DNA of 35,350 nucleotides, taken from NCBI GenBank assembly GCA_030427825.1, contig JAUICO010000048.1, positions 1 through 35,350 of the forward strand, read 5' to 3'. How positions within the stretch are numbered: the stretch's first letter is position 1; every line of letters begins with the position of its first letter. The notes below the pieces were generated by a model. It was given only the letters and a program-made list of their open reading frames with translations, was not told the origin of the DNA and made no database searches. The stretch is from a bacterium. Its GTDB lineage: Bacteria > Myxococcota_A > Bradymonadia > REDH01. Shown here one piece after another: positions 7,246 through 15,849 of this stretch. The position numbers and the translations under genes were made by a program.

Positions 7246-9057
7246 TCAATCGGTCGGCCCGCCGACTACGAACTGGCGCACCGCACCGGACGTTCGCTCA
7301 TGGGAAAGGAAGGCTGCGGCAACAACCTTCTCGCCCGGCGCGATGGGGTACGGGTCTTCAAACCTGACCGGACTGCCATCACCGTTTTGAGCACCGGGAG
7401 CGGGCAACGGTCCCGCCGTGGACAGCCACGCGACTCCCGCCAGAACGGAGAGCCGCCGCATGCCGTCGGCGGTCTCCATCGCGAGAGAATCGACCGGCGT
7501 TGCTGGAGCGCCCGGTTGTACCGAGCTGTTGCGCCCGAGAATCAGCGATACGGAAACTCCATTGCTGTCCCTGCCTACGACGCGCATCTGATTCCGCTCG
7601 GTCCACTCAAACCCGGTAATCTCACGCATCTCTTCGCGCCACGCGTGCCCTGTCTCTTCAAGCTCGTCGGCGGCAAAGAGCTTCCCGGAGTACACGCTGA
7701 ATTGGCCTTCGTCGTCGACAGTGACGACGGCAACTCGGGACGCGACGACGGACGCGTGCACATGGTAGCGATTCTCGAAGTGTACATAGTCAAAGCCGGC
7801 GCACACCGCGAGACGAGACAGGCGGCCATAGTAGTCGCGGCGGGTGGTGGCGTCCGGCGGCGGTACCGGGTTCAGCGTCAGATCGATGCCGCGGCCCTGG
7901 TAGTGCGTCGACGTCGACGAGTGCTCGATGAGGGAGTCGAAGCTCTCGGTTACACGCAACAGGTTCGCACGATCCCCTGTGATCGGGTCCCGCCATTCTT
8001 CGGCCACCAGACGCGACATTGCAGCGACAGCCGCCGCCGCGTTCGGGTCCATCAGGTAGTCTTCGTCCTGATAATCTCGCTCGTCTCTTCCAGTTCCTGC
8101 ACGGTTATTTACCTCTTCATTCTTAAAGTCGACGTAACCCATCCACGGCGACAGGCGAAAGTCCGTCAGCGTGCTGAACGCTATCTCGCGCGATACGCGA
8201 TCTTCGAGGGGCACGATGCCGGTCACCGAGGCTTCAGGCTGTCCCGGCCACTTCTCACCGGTGTTAAACCACGGTCCGGGACAACGGCGCATGACGCGCT
8301 CGGGACGTGTCGGCCGCGCGCGAACGATCATCTCGCCCAGCGTCGACACTTCGAATGTGGCGGTACGTCCGCTGGGGTTCACGGTGCCTCGGCCTGAGAT
8401 GTAGTACGATCGCATCGCCGCCACATAACTCAGCGCCTCAAGCTCCATCCCGGGCTCGAGCTGATAGAGCAGCGGGATCGTCAGCCGAGACGCCCGGGCC
8501 ATCCCGGGGTCCTCAGGGAGGCCGATCATCGCGCCCAGCACCAGCGAGGGAGGCCCTTCGTTGCGCAGCTCCGACGGGTCGGCCGTTCGTATCTGAATCG
8601 ATACCGGCGTGCGGATACTATCCCTGCCGACCTGCAGCCGAAGGTCGCCGGCCACGATGTCTCCGCCGCGTTCGGTGATCATCGCCGCCGAGACGGACGG
8701 GGTGACGTCAACCAGCTGCAGACCGTACTGCAACCCGGGGTAACGCTCCTCGATGGGACCTTCGTCAGGCGCCAGGTCCTCGACCGCCTCGCTGTCTGCC
8801 TCGTCGCCCCCGGTGGCCTCGTCGCCCGCGTCGTCGACCGCCTCGCTGTCGGACTCAACCGGGGCGGTCTGCGCGCCGCTGACGTCATCGCCCGCAGCCT
8901 CAGCGGGACTCGCCTCTGCCACAGCCCGGTCAGCCGCAGCTTCGGCTTCTGCGGGTGCAGGGCTCGCGTCGTCGCCTCCGCCGCAGCCGCAAAGCACGGC
9001 AGCTGTGGCAATCGCTGTGGCAATCGCTGTGGCATTCGCTGTGAGTGTTCTTGTCAT
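7246..9057 (-). CDS. Lipoprotein with Hedgehog-signalling-domain / DD-peptidase-like C-terminal half
   Basis: 603 residues. The signal peptide has a lipobox at LCGC (Cys25), then an acidic Ala/Asp/Glu linker to about residue 105. A beta-rich domain (about 110-250) precedes a domain at about 300-440 that follows the Hedgehog N-terminal fold motif by motif. FKNEE (311-315) matches the Shh calcium-loop FKDEE. LRVTESFD (367-374) matches LRVTEGWD. HYQGRGIDLT (385-394) matches HYEGRAVDIT. YGRLSRLAVCAGFDYVHFE (410-428) matches the Shh helix and strand ending YYE. HVHASV (432-437) matches HIHCSV. Zinc ligands H385, D392, H434 and the catalytic-type E428 are kept, as are putative calcium ligands E371 and D374. 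The family relationship (Hedgehog / LAS-type DD-peptidases) is established. Peptidoglycan or glycan cleavage is inference. The Hedgehog autoprocessing (Hint) domain is absent; about 160 further residues follow. Confidence 0.85.
   Translation of the reverse strand: MTRTLTANATAIATAIATAAVLCGCGGGDDASPAPAEAEAAADRAVAEASPAEAAGDDVSGAQTAPVESDSEAVDDAGDEATGGDEADSEAVEDLAPDEGPIEERYPGLQYGLQLVDVTPSVSAAMITERGGDIVAGDLRLQVGRDSIRTPVSIQIRTADPSELRNEGPPSLVLGAMIGLPEDPGMARASRLTIPLLYQLEPGMELEALSYVAAMRSYYISGRGTVNPSGRTATFEVSTLGEMIVRARPTRPERVMRRCPGPWFNTGEKWPGQPEASVTGIVPLEDRVSREIAFSTLTDFRLSPWMGYVDFKNEEVNNRAGTGRDERDYQDEDYLMDPNAAAAVAAMSRLVAEEWRDPITGDRANLLRVTESFDSLIEHSSTSTHYQGRGIDLTLNPVPPPDATTRRDYYGRLSRLAVCAGFDYVHFENRYHVHASVVASRVAVVTVDDEGQFSVYSGKLFAADELEETGHAWREEMREITGFEWTERNQMRVVGRDSNGVSVSLILGRNSSVQPGAPATPVDSLAMETADGMRRLSVLAGVAWLSTAGPLPAPGAQNGDGSPVRFEDPYPIAPGEKVVAAAFLSHERTSGAVRQFVVGGPTD
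9002..9037 (-). repeat. 12-bp tandem repeat inside a signal-peptide coding region
   Basis: Three units: GCTGTGGCAATC twice, then GCTGTGGCATTC. On the coding strand they encode repeated Ala-Thr-Ala-Ile in the hydrophobic core of the Hedgehog-like lipoprotein's signal peptide. Gain or loss of a unit stays in frame and would only change core length. Confidence 0.8.
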
Positions 9058-9225
9058 CCGCGCTGTCCCTGTGCTCCGGCGTCGGGCTAGCCGGGGGATC
9101 CGGCGACTTCAAGCGGACATCCGAGTGCTGCGAGTGATCATAGACTGATTCCCGGACCGCAACGTAGTACAGACCGGCACTTCGCGCGCTGTACGCACGC
9201 CCCCCCCCTCCGACCCGATCTGTAC

Positions 9226-10788
9226 GTGGCATCTATCCAACGTCGAAGCAGCCTTCGCCTTCTGTTTGCCTGCGCCATGGCAGTGGCACTGGGAGCCTGC
9301 GGCGCGCGGCGTACCGCTCCCGAGCCTGAGCCGATCTACACCACCGTACCGTCGCTTCTCGCTGTACCTGAGTCGGGGCCGGTGCCGTCTGCGGATTCGA
9401 TGTTCAACGGGCGGGATCCCTTCGCGCCTCTCTCGACCCTGTCCCCGTTGGCGCTCGAAGCGATTGAAGAACTGGCGGCCGACATCGCCGTATTCTGCCA
9501 TGGCAGCCCTTCGGAGCGTCAGCGCGCGGCCGACCGCGCCCTCGCGGTGCTGGATTCCAGGCCGCAACAGCCCGACAATCACATCTACGAGGCCGACGCC
9601 GGAATCCAGCGACTCCTCACGGGGCGTGAACACGGGTGGGGCGATCTGCGCGGATGCGTTGATGCAGGCGCTCCCAGAACCATGAGCTGCGCACCGCAAC
9701 GTGAGCCGGAACGCTCGGAGATCATCGCGGTAGCCGCTGTAACTACCTGCTCGCCCGGCTCCACAGCCGATGTGGACGAGATTCGCGCGTGGGCAGAGGT
9801 GACCGAAATGCCCATCGCGGATGCCATCTCGAACGCATTCTCGTTGCGCACCGGGAGCGCTCTGAGCCGGCCCCTGGCGGAACCGGAGTCCGCAGCCACA
9901 TGTCTGCCCTGGATACTGGCTGCCCGCCATGACGAACCCACGGTCGAACCGGTCGCCCTCGAGGCAGCCCTCGCCCGTTGCGCTGAGGTCCCGGCGCTGA
10001 GCGCATCCGCCGACTATGAAGCTGCGAGTCTCGCCCTCTTCTACGGAGACCGTGAGCATGCGCTCGCCCTCTTTCAGCGTGCCGCCGAAGCGGATCCCGG
10101 CTGGGCCGCGCCGCTGCGCGAGATCGGCCGATACCATCTGCAGGACGGCAACATCGAAGAGGCACGCTCGTATCTGACGGCCGCGACGACCACCGTGGAC
10201 GCGGATGCAGAGGCGCACACCCTGCTCGCGCGCATCTTTGCAGAGCACGACCAGAACTACGCCGCCGCGACAGCGCTCCTGCGTTCCGCGGTTGCAATGG
10301 ATGAGGAAAACGCCGGGGCGTGGTTGGCGCTTGGCCGCATTCTCGAGGGCTACAACCACGATCTTCCCGGCGCCGCAGCTGCATACGCGGACGCACTCGA
10401 AGCCGAACCGCACCTGAGCGCGGCGGCCGACGCGCTCGAAGCCCTCGACGCGCGACCTTCCGCCTCGCTGGAGGCACTCAGCGGCGTGTGGATCACCGCA
10501 GATGGGTGGCCGGATTCCGGTCGCATTGTCGCGCCGGGCAACGGGACGCTGACCTTTCTGGGCGTTCAGGGTGCGGACGGCGGCAGCGCGGGCTTCGAGG
10601 TACGCAACCCGAGCGCAGACGGCGCGATGCTGAACCTGAGCCTGATTTCTCTGGACCGCACGATCGCTACGAGTCGTATTGTCGCGATCGAATTCGTCAG
10701 CGACTCGCAGATCTTCGTGATCGTCGCCGACGGTGTCGAGACACCGGTTTGGGTGCCTTATGAGCGACTTCAGGGCAACGGGGCATAG
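9226..10788 (+). CDS. TPR-repeat lipoprotein
   Basis: 520 residues from GTG at 9226. The twin-Arg-containing signal sequence 'QRRSSLRLLF' leads to a lipobox-like LGAC (Cys25). Residues about 260-410 hold four tetratricopeptide-like repeats, for example 'REHALALFQRAAEADPGWAAP', shown by the A-x-x-x-F/Y...A-x-x-x-x-P spacing, then the 'AHTLLARIF' and 'AWLALGRIL' helices. The last 100 residues form a separate beta-rich domain ending near 'TPVWVPYERL'. TPR lipoproteins usually scaffold envelope complexes. It is divergent from the Hedgehog-like gene, with 168 bp between starts. A run of nine C sits 17 nt before the GTG. ATG at 9277 lies within the signal peptide and is a less likely start. Function beyond protein-protein contact is unknown. 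Confidence 0.8.
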   Translation: MASIQRRSSLRLLFACAMAVALGACGARRTAPEPEPIYTTVPSLLAVPESGPVPSADSMFNGRDPFAPLSTLSPLALEAIEELAADIAVFCHGSPSERQRAADRALAVLDSRPQQPDNHIYEADAGIQRLLTGREHGWGDLRGCVDAGAPRTMSCAPQREPERSEIIAVAAVTTCSPGSTADVDEIRAWAEVTEMPIADAISNAFSLRTGSALSRPLAEPESAATCLPWILAARHDEPTVEPVALEAALARCAEVPALSASADYEAASLALFYGDREHALALFQRAAEADPGWAAPLREIGRYHLQDGNIEEARSYLTAATTTVDADAEAHTLLARIFAEHDQNYAAATALLRSAVAMDEENAGAWLALGRILEGYNHDLPGAAAAYADALEAEPHLSAAADALEALDARPSASLEALSGVWITADGWPDSGRIVAPGNGTLTFLGVQGADGGSAGFEVRNPSADGAMLNLSLISLDRTIATSRIVAIEFVSDSQIFVIVADGVETPVWVPYERLQGNGA

Positions 10789-10805
10789 GTGCCGTCACAG
10801 CGACA

Positions 10806-10865
10806 GGCACAGCAACCGGCACAGCAACCGGCACCGTGACCGGCACCGTGCCCGGCACCGACGGC
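10806..10865. repeat. Five 12-bp tandem repeats between convergent genes
   Basis: Units are GGCACAGCAACC twice, GGCACCGTGACC, GGCACCGTGCCC and GGCACCGACGGC. They fill the gap between the TPR lipoprotein stop and the methyltransferase stop. On the opposite strand the first units read GCTGTGCC, resembling the GCTGTGGC unit at 9002-9037, so the two arrays may share an origin. Confidence 0.8.
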
Positions 10866-10873
10866 ATGGGCGG

Positions 10874-11527
10874 TCAGCTGGTGCGCCTGCAGAGAACGAC
10901 ATGATACGCCGCAGTGAATCCATACTCGACGACGTGGTAACCACGGTCGCGCTCCATCCGCACGATCTCAAGCCCCGGCGGGATGCACATCTCGACCTCC
11001 TCCGCAGAACGGCGCCAGAGGGGAAACTCGCCATAGCGCAGCTCCCTGGCGGGGCGCAGATCTCCGGCCATGTCGTGCCGATCTTCGCAGGTAAAGAGAA
11101 GCCGGCCATGGGGCTTTAGCACGCGCGCCGCCTCGTCGAGGGCGACGTCCAGCTCCGGGACAAACTCCAACACCGCCAGCGCGAACGCGAGGTCTACCGC
11201 CGCATCCGGTGCCGGCCATGGGTCGTCTGCTGACTGCACGACAAACTCGGCACGCTTCAGTCTGTCTCGCCGGCGGGCCGATTGCACCATCGCCTCAGAG
11301 ATATCGAAGCCGATCAGCGTGCGACCGGCGCCGGCGAAGTATTCCAGCACTTCGCCGGGCCCGCAGCCCGCGTCCAACACCGTCTCGCCGGGCAGCGCGC
11401 TCAGCTTCCACCTGCGAATCAGGTCCAGCGGCTTCCAACCAACCTCGTCCTGCGCGCTCGCGTAGTAATGCGCCATTTCATCAAAGAATGCCGCGGTTCG
11501 CATGCGATCCTGCTTCGAAAGAGTCAC
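10874..11527 (-). CDS. Class I SAM-dependent methyltransferase
   Basis: 217 residues from GTG at 11527, supported by GGAG 6 nt upstream. SAM-binding motif I, VLDAGCGPGEVLEYF, is at 50-64; the acidic end of strand 2 (GFDISEAM) is at 73-80. Motif II/post-II segments 'VQSADDPWP' and 'DLAFALAVLEFVPELD' and motif III 'RVLKPHGRLLFT' follow in order. These belong to the Methyltransf_11/25 group of small soluble enzymes acting on metabolites, lipids or quinones. The substrate cannot be read from the sequence. The nearest gene on its strand is a lipoprotein ending 19 nt upstream, so they may share a transcript. Confidence 0.88.
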   Translation of the reverse strand: MTLSKQDRMRTAAFFDEMAHYYASAQDEVGWKPLDLIRRWKLSALPGETVLDAGCGPGEVLEYFAGAGRTLIGFDISEAMVQSARRRDRLKRAEFVVQSADDPWPAPDAAVDLAFALAVLEFVPELDVALDEAARVLKPHGRLLFTCEDRHDMAGDLRPARELRYGEFPLWRRSAEEVEMCIPPGLEIVRMERDRGYHVVEYGFTAAYHVVLCRRTS

Positions 11528-11545
11528 GGCGCTCCTACATGATAT

Positions 11546-12568
11546 TCACTGTGATACATCGGCCTCTTCGTGTCGCGAGAATGGAGACACGCCGTCAACG
11601 ATATCGCCGATGCCGACACCCTCGTTCATGCGTCGAATCGTCTCCAACACGAGCTCCGTTGGGATCTCATGACCGGCCTCCTCGGCGCTGACCCCCACCG
11701 GCGTGCTCGCCCGCAGGACCGCTTCGATCTGGCCCTCTGCGTAGACCACAAACTCATTGATTGCGACGGCAGCGGGCTCCCTCCGTGTGGCCGGCTCGAA
11801 GGTGACCATCAGGTCTCCGGAGCGGCCCGTCGTCTCGCCCCCGCCCGCCCTGCCGTCGTGCATCTCGCGTTCATTCGCCTCGCCTTCATCACCCGCTGCG
11901 CCTGCGTGTTGGGCGGCCACAGCCGCGGCCATCGCCGATTCGCACCCGCCCTCGTCCACGGCTTCCAGGCTCACGATCACAAAATGCGCGACCTCGGCGC
12001 GGTCGAAGACCAGCAGGATGTCCTCGTCGGCGGCCACGCAGGCAGACGCGACCCCGGTCGTCGACTGCATGAACGTAGAGAATGATCCTCGGCTCAACGC
12101 CGTATTGGCGCCATACACTGAGACACGAACCTGCAGATGCGTCGCCCCCTCGACCGAGGCGCCGACAAGGCGCACTGCGGCTACAGGCTCCGGCGCCGTC
12201 AGCACGCGCATCACGAAGATCCAGGGCGGACGCGTCGCCTCTCCGACGAAGCGCGTCTCGAGATCACCGTCTGCCAGCCACCGGGTCAGCGTGTTGGCGT
12301 CGCTGCGCGGCCACGCCTCCGGCAACAGGGAGAGGCGCTGGTCGAATGATGAAGAGTCACTATCGGGCGGCTCGGGCAGCAGCGTGTCGCCGCTCAGGTC
12401 CGCATCCGCGCTGCTCAGGGTTGGCCCTGACGGAACTGTTGTCGCCTCACCCTCGGTCGCCACGTCGATGGGAACAACCGTCCCGGCACAGGCGGCGAGG
12501 AGCACGGCGAGGCACAGGAACCCGTAGATTCTCTGGCCATCGCAGGCTGTGTCCCTGTGTCGAATCAC
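11546..12568 (-). CDS. Lipoprotein with possible galactose-binding-like (discoidin) domain
   Basis: About 340 residues from GTG at 12568. This start gives a normal lipoprotein signal peptide (short basic region, 'FLCLAVLLAAC'). The frame stays open further upstream to 12745, but that extra part is Arg-rich and unlike protein. After Cys27 comes a Thr/Asp/Ser linker. Then a segment 'LADGDLETRFVG' and the strands 'AAVRLVGASVEGATHLQVRVSV' (in pieces AAVRLVGAS, LQVRVSVYG) recall F5/8 type C glycan-binding folds. The middle is low-complexity (Ala, Gly, Glu). The C-terminus contains 'AAVAINEFVVYAEG', another strand typical of such folds. The binding role is inference. It is divergent from the O-acetylation operon. 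Confidence 0.65.
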   Translation of the reverse strand: MIRHRDTACDGQRIYGFLCLAVLLAACAGTVVPIDVATEGEATTVPSGPTLSSADADLSGDTLLPEPPDSDSSSFDQRLSLLPEAWPRSDANTLTRWLADGDLETRFVGEATRPPWIFVMRVLTAPEPVAAVRLVGASVEGATHLQVRVSVYGANTALSRGSFSTFMQSTTGVASACVAADEDILLVFDRAEVAHFVIVSLEAVDEGGCESAMAAAVAAQHAGAAGDEGEANEREMHDGRAGGGETTGRSGDLMVTFEPATRREPAAVAINEFVVYAEGQIEAVLRASTPVGVSAEEAGHEIPTELVLETIRRMNEGVGIGDIVDGVSPFSRHEEADVSQ

Positions 12569-12808
12569 CGATCTCCCGAGTAACGCCTCTGCCGTCGCTG
12601 AGCAGACAATCACAGAGGGCAGCCTTTCCACAATGTGCACGGCAGGCGACCCGCGCCGGCGCCGATTCGTACCCGCACCGGAGAGCGACACCGGGCTCCA
12701 CATCGCGGCCGGGTGCGTTCGCCGCGCCGGCCGGCGGCGAGGCAATCTTCGCTCTTGCCCGTCACAACGTGCCCTGCCAGATGCCGCGCGGACGGCAGCG
12801 AGCAGGCA

Positions 12809-14314
12809 ATGAGCGTCGGTGACTTTCTCACATCAAAGACCGTAGAGGTAGCGCTGATCTTTGCGGTGCTCTGCGGAGCAGCTGCGCTGATCAACGCGCC
12901 CTCCGGCGACCGCAAACTGCTCAATATCGTCCCCGGCCTGCCGGACGCGCTGCGGCCCGCGCCACCCGAGCTCGATCTGGCTTCGGCCGAAGCAGCACCG
13001 GTGGTCGAACTCGACGGCGACGAAGAAGAAGAACTCGACCCACAACAGGCTGAGGTTGAGAGCATCCTGACGCCTGAGCAACAGCGCAACCGCCGCCTGC
13101 TGCGTGCGATGCGGGCCCTCGTCACAGAGCTCGGCGACCCGCCGCAGAGATTTGAGAGGCCGTGCATTGAGGGCACCGAAGACAACTGCAGCCGACGCGC
13201 GATGGACCGCTACTTTGACCGCCTCCGTGACGTCGCCCTCGATGACGCCGAGGAGCCGGTGCGGTGGACCATCTTCGGCGACTCGCTGGTGCTCGGCGAC
13301 CACCTCAGCGCCGAATTACGGGCTCTGATGCAACCTCAGTTCGGCGACGGCGGCCACGGGTGGGTCTACATCGGAAACCCTCTACGCCGAGCCGGCGCGC
13401 GCACGATTCGCGTGCGAAGCTCCGACGCATGGGCTGTGCGAACCATGGTGAGGCACAGCGGACAGCGCAGCCCCTACTTCGGCTTTGCCGGCGCCGAGTT
13501 TCGCAACGAAGGCTCGGCGACCCTGCGCCTGTCGTCGAACGCAGAGGCCGGGGACCGCGACCTGGAACGCTTCGGACTGCTCTTTCACGATCGACGTGGG
13601 GATACGAGCTTCCGATACCGCTTCGACGGGCAGGAACACTACGAGACGATCGAAGGCTCTGCAGGCGACGGAATTCACTGGGTTGAGATTCCCCGCGGTC
13701 GCCACTCGATCACGTTCAGTAACTTCTCCGGCGGCGCATCCTGGTACGGTCTCGCGGCTGAGCTCTCAGGCCCCGGCGTTGTGATCGACAACGCCGGACA
13801 GGTCAGCGCCCGCGTTCGCGACCTTCTGAAAATCGACCCGGAGCACTGGGCCGCACAGATCAGGCTGCGAGACACCCACCTGCTGAGCTTTTTCTACGGC
13901 TCGAACATCCCCACGCAGGTCGCGTCACGCTTCGAGTCCGACAGCGCGCAATACCGCGCCGAATACAACGAAGTTCTGGGGCGGGTTCGCGAGAACAACC
14001 CACAGCGCGACTGTCTGGTGTTCAGCATGCTAACGCGGGGCATCCGCGCGCCCGAAGGTGTGAGGGCATGGAGCTCTGTCCCGCTCATCGTAGAGACGCA
14101 GCGACAGGCAGCTATCGACAACGGCTGCGCCTTCTTCGACATGCACGCTTTCATGGGCGGCAGCGACGGCACCGTCGACTGGTATCGGTCACGCCCACAG
14201 CTTCTGGGGTCAGACCTCGCACACCCCACCGAAGCCGGCTATCGCGAGCTTGCGCGCGGCATCTACACAGCCCTCATCTACGAGTTTGTTGAATGGCTCA
14301 AAGACAACACGTGA
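12809..14314 (+). CDS. SGNH-family hydrolase/acyltransferase, first of two in an O-acetylation operon
   Basis: About 501 residues from ATG at 12809. An upstream extension to 12635 is Arg/Pro-rich and rejected. One N-terminal membrane helix ('VEVALIFAVLCGAAALI', 12-28) places the rest in the periplasm. The block I nucleophile is in FGDSLVLGDH (Ser159). GSN in FFYGSNIPTQ may supply the oxyanion Asn. The block V Asp-x-x-His is DLAHPTE (D469, H472). An inserted beta-rich domain at about 190-330 resembles the ancillary domains of alginate and peptidoglycan O-acetylation SGNH proteins. In PatB-type systems the SGNH protein transfers acetyl groups exported by the MBOAT protein. The next gene overlaps its 3' end by 22 nt. 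Confidence 0.82.
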   Translation: MSVGDFLTSKTVEVALIFAVLCGAAALINAPSGDRKLLNIVPGLPDALRPAPPELDLASAEAAPVVELDGDEEEELDPQQAEVESILTPEQQRNRRLLRAMRALVTELGDPPQRFERPCIEGTEDNCSRRAMDRYFDRLRDVALDDAEEPVRWTIFGDSLVLGDHLSAELRALMQPQFGDGGHGWVYIGNPLRRAGARTIRVRSSDAWAVRTMVRHSGQRSPYFGFAGAEFRNEGSATLRLSSNAEAGDRDLERFGLLFHDRRGDTSFRYRFDGQEHYETIEGSAGDGIHWVEIPRGRHSITFSNFSGGASWYGLAAELSGPGVVIDNAGQVSARVRDLLKIDPEHWAAQIRLRDTHLLSFFYGSNIPTQVASRFESDSAQYRAEYNEVLGRVRENNPQRDCLVFSMLTRGIRAPEGVRAWSSVPLIVETQRQAAIDNGCAFFDMHAFMGGSDGTVDWYRSRPQLLGSDLAHPTEAGYRELARGIYTALIYEFVEWLKDNT

Positions 14315-15846
14315 TCCGCAACCCCCTCGTGGCTGCGCTACTGCCGCTGCTGTCGGCGGGAGCCATCTTCAGCGCGTGCGGTCCGCACCCGGGGCGGGAG
14401 ACACCACCGGAGGCAACGCAGAATGCAACCGGAGCGAGCGCCACCGCCCTGCCTGCTTCGGAGCCCACCGCAGAGACCGCACCTGACGGGAACCGGGAGG
14501 CTGATAGCGCCTCAACAGGTCCCGACGCTGTCCTGCTGGCGCCGGTTCAGCCACCCCACCGCCTCAGCCACTTCTTCCGTCGTCTTGCCGCGATCGAGGC
14601 CGGCGAAGAAGGCGCTCGGGCGCGCGTCCTTCACTTCGGCGACTCGCACACCGCAAGCGACCACGTCTCGGGACGGCTGCGCGAGCTCTTCTGGGAGCGC
14701 TTTGGCGACGGCGGACGCGGATACATCCTCGCCGGACACCCGTGGGAAGGGTACCGCCAGGAATACGCGGACTACGACATGACCGGGGATTGGGACACGA
14801 ACACCGGACTCCGGAGCCGGTCGCCCGGCGTGTATGGCATGGGCGGCGCGCGCATCGACACGGTCACCGAAGACGCGAGCTTCGAACGCGCTGCCTGCGA
14901 CGACTGCGATTGGGGCGACAGTTTCGACCGCTTTTCCCTACACTTTCTCAGGCAGCCGGACGGCGGCAGCTTTGATGTCCTGATCGACGGCGTGCTGGTC
15001 GACACCTTCAACTCACAATACGAGCACGAAGAAGCTTCCATCGTCAGCTGGGACCTCGAGGATGCACCCCACCACATACGCGTGCGGGCGCACGGCGACG
15101 GCATCGTGTCCTTCTTCGGCACGGCCGCAGACCGAAGCGGCGGCGGCTTCACCTGGGAATCGATCGGAATCAACGGCGCGCAGCTGAAGCAGTTTCTTCG
15201 CTTCGACGACGAGCTGGTGCAGGCCGAGATTGCAGCGCGCTCGCCGGACCTGATCGTGGTGGCTTTCGGCACGAACGAAGCGGTCAGCAACCGCTACAGC
15301 GTCGACGACATGGTGGCAGACGCCGACGAATTCGAGTCCGAGATGCAGCGATACACAGAGCAGACAGTCGAGTTCCTCGAGCGCGCCCTGGAGGCGTCGC
15401 CGGACGCTTCCTGCCTCGTGCTGCTGCCGCCGGACTTCGCGCCCTCATCCACGGCCGATCGTTGCGACGACCACGGCTTCGACGACCTCGAACCGGCATG
15501 CATCAGGCCCGCCCTCGAGAACCTTGCAGGCATCTCCCAGGCGCTTCGGGACGCCGCCGAGGCGGTGGGATGCGAGGCCTGGGACCAGCAGCGCGCGATG
15601 GGCGGCAGTGGCGGCATCCACGTGTGGAGCCTCCTCAGCCTCGCACGCGGCGACGGCGTGCACCTGCGACGGCGTGGCTACGACCGCCTGACGGAGCAGC
15701 TCTACGCGGACCTGATCGAGGCGTATGAAGCGTGGATGCTTGGCGTCTATCAGCCGCTGCGAACGACGGTCATCTATCCGGAGTACGCCACGACCGCCGA
15801 CCCGGACGACGACGGCGTCCAGCTCCACACGCCGCCGACTCGCTGA
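14293..15846 (+). CDS. SGNH-family lipoprotein, second acyltransferase/esterase of the operon
   Basis: 517 residues. The signal peptide ends in FSAC (Cys29), so it is probably lipid-anchored in the envelope. Full catalytic set: LHFGDSHTASDH with Ser118, FGTNEA with Gly326/Asn328, and DGVHLRRRGY with D454 and H457. Its layout, including an inserted domain between the Ser and Asn blocks, parallels the preceding gene although the sequences have diverged. That suggests an old duplication with split roles, for example transferase and esterase, or two acceptors. It starts 22 nt inside the upstream gene, and its stop is 3 nt before the MBOAT start, so the three are translationally linked. Envelope polymer O-acetylation is inferred from the operon. 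Confidence 0.85.
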   Translation: MAQRQHVIRNPLVAALLPLLSAGAIFSACGPHPGRETPPEATQNATGASATALPASEPTAETAPDGNREADSASTGPDAVLLAPVQPPHRLSHFFRRLAAIEAGEEGARARVLHFGDSHTASDHVSGRLRELFWERFGDGGRGYILAGHPWEGYRQEYADYDMTGDWDTNTGLRSRSPGVYGMGGARIDTVTEDASFERAACDDCDWGDSFDRFSLHFLRQPDGGSFDVLIDGVLVDTFNSQYEHEEASIVSWDLEDAPHHIRVRAHGDGIVSFFGTAADRSGGGFTWESIGINGAQLKQFLRFDDELVQAEIAARSPDLIVVAFGTNEAVSNRYSVDDMVADADEFESEMQRYTEQTVEFLERALEASPDASCLVLLPPDFAPSSTADRCDDHGFDDLEPACIRPALENLAGISQALRDAAEAVGCEAWDQQRAMGGSGGIHVWSLLSLARGDGVHLRRRGYDRLTEQLYADLIEAYEAWMLGVYQPLRTTVIYPEYATTADPDDDGVQLHTPPTR

Positions 15847-15849
15847 TCG

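Noticed and set aside
7189..8397. Long plus-strand frame of 402 codons
   Set aside because: Fully antisense to the Hedgehog-like lipoprotein, which has the signal peptide and family motifs.
9109..10413. Long minus-strand frame of 434 codons
   Set aside because: Antisense to the TPR lipoprotein. Composition is Arg/Gly/Cys-rich with no domain.
12635..12808. N-terminal extension of the first SGNH protein
   Set aside because: The extension is Arg/Pro-rich. Starting at 12809 places the membrane helix at the N-terminus.
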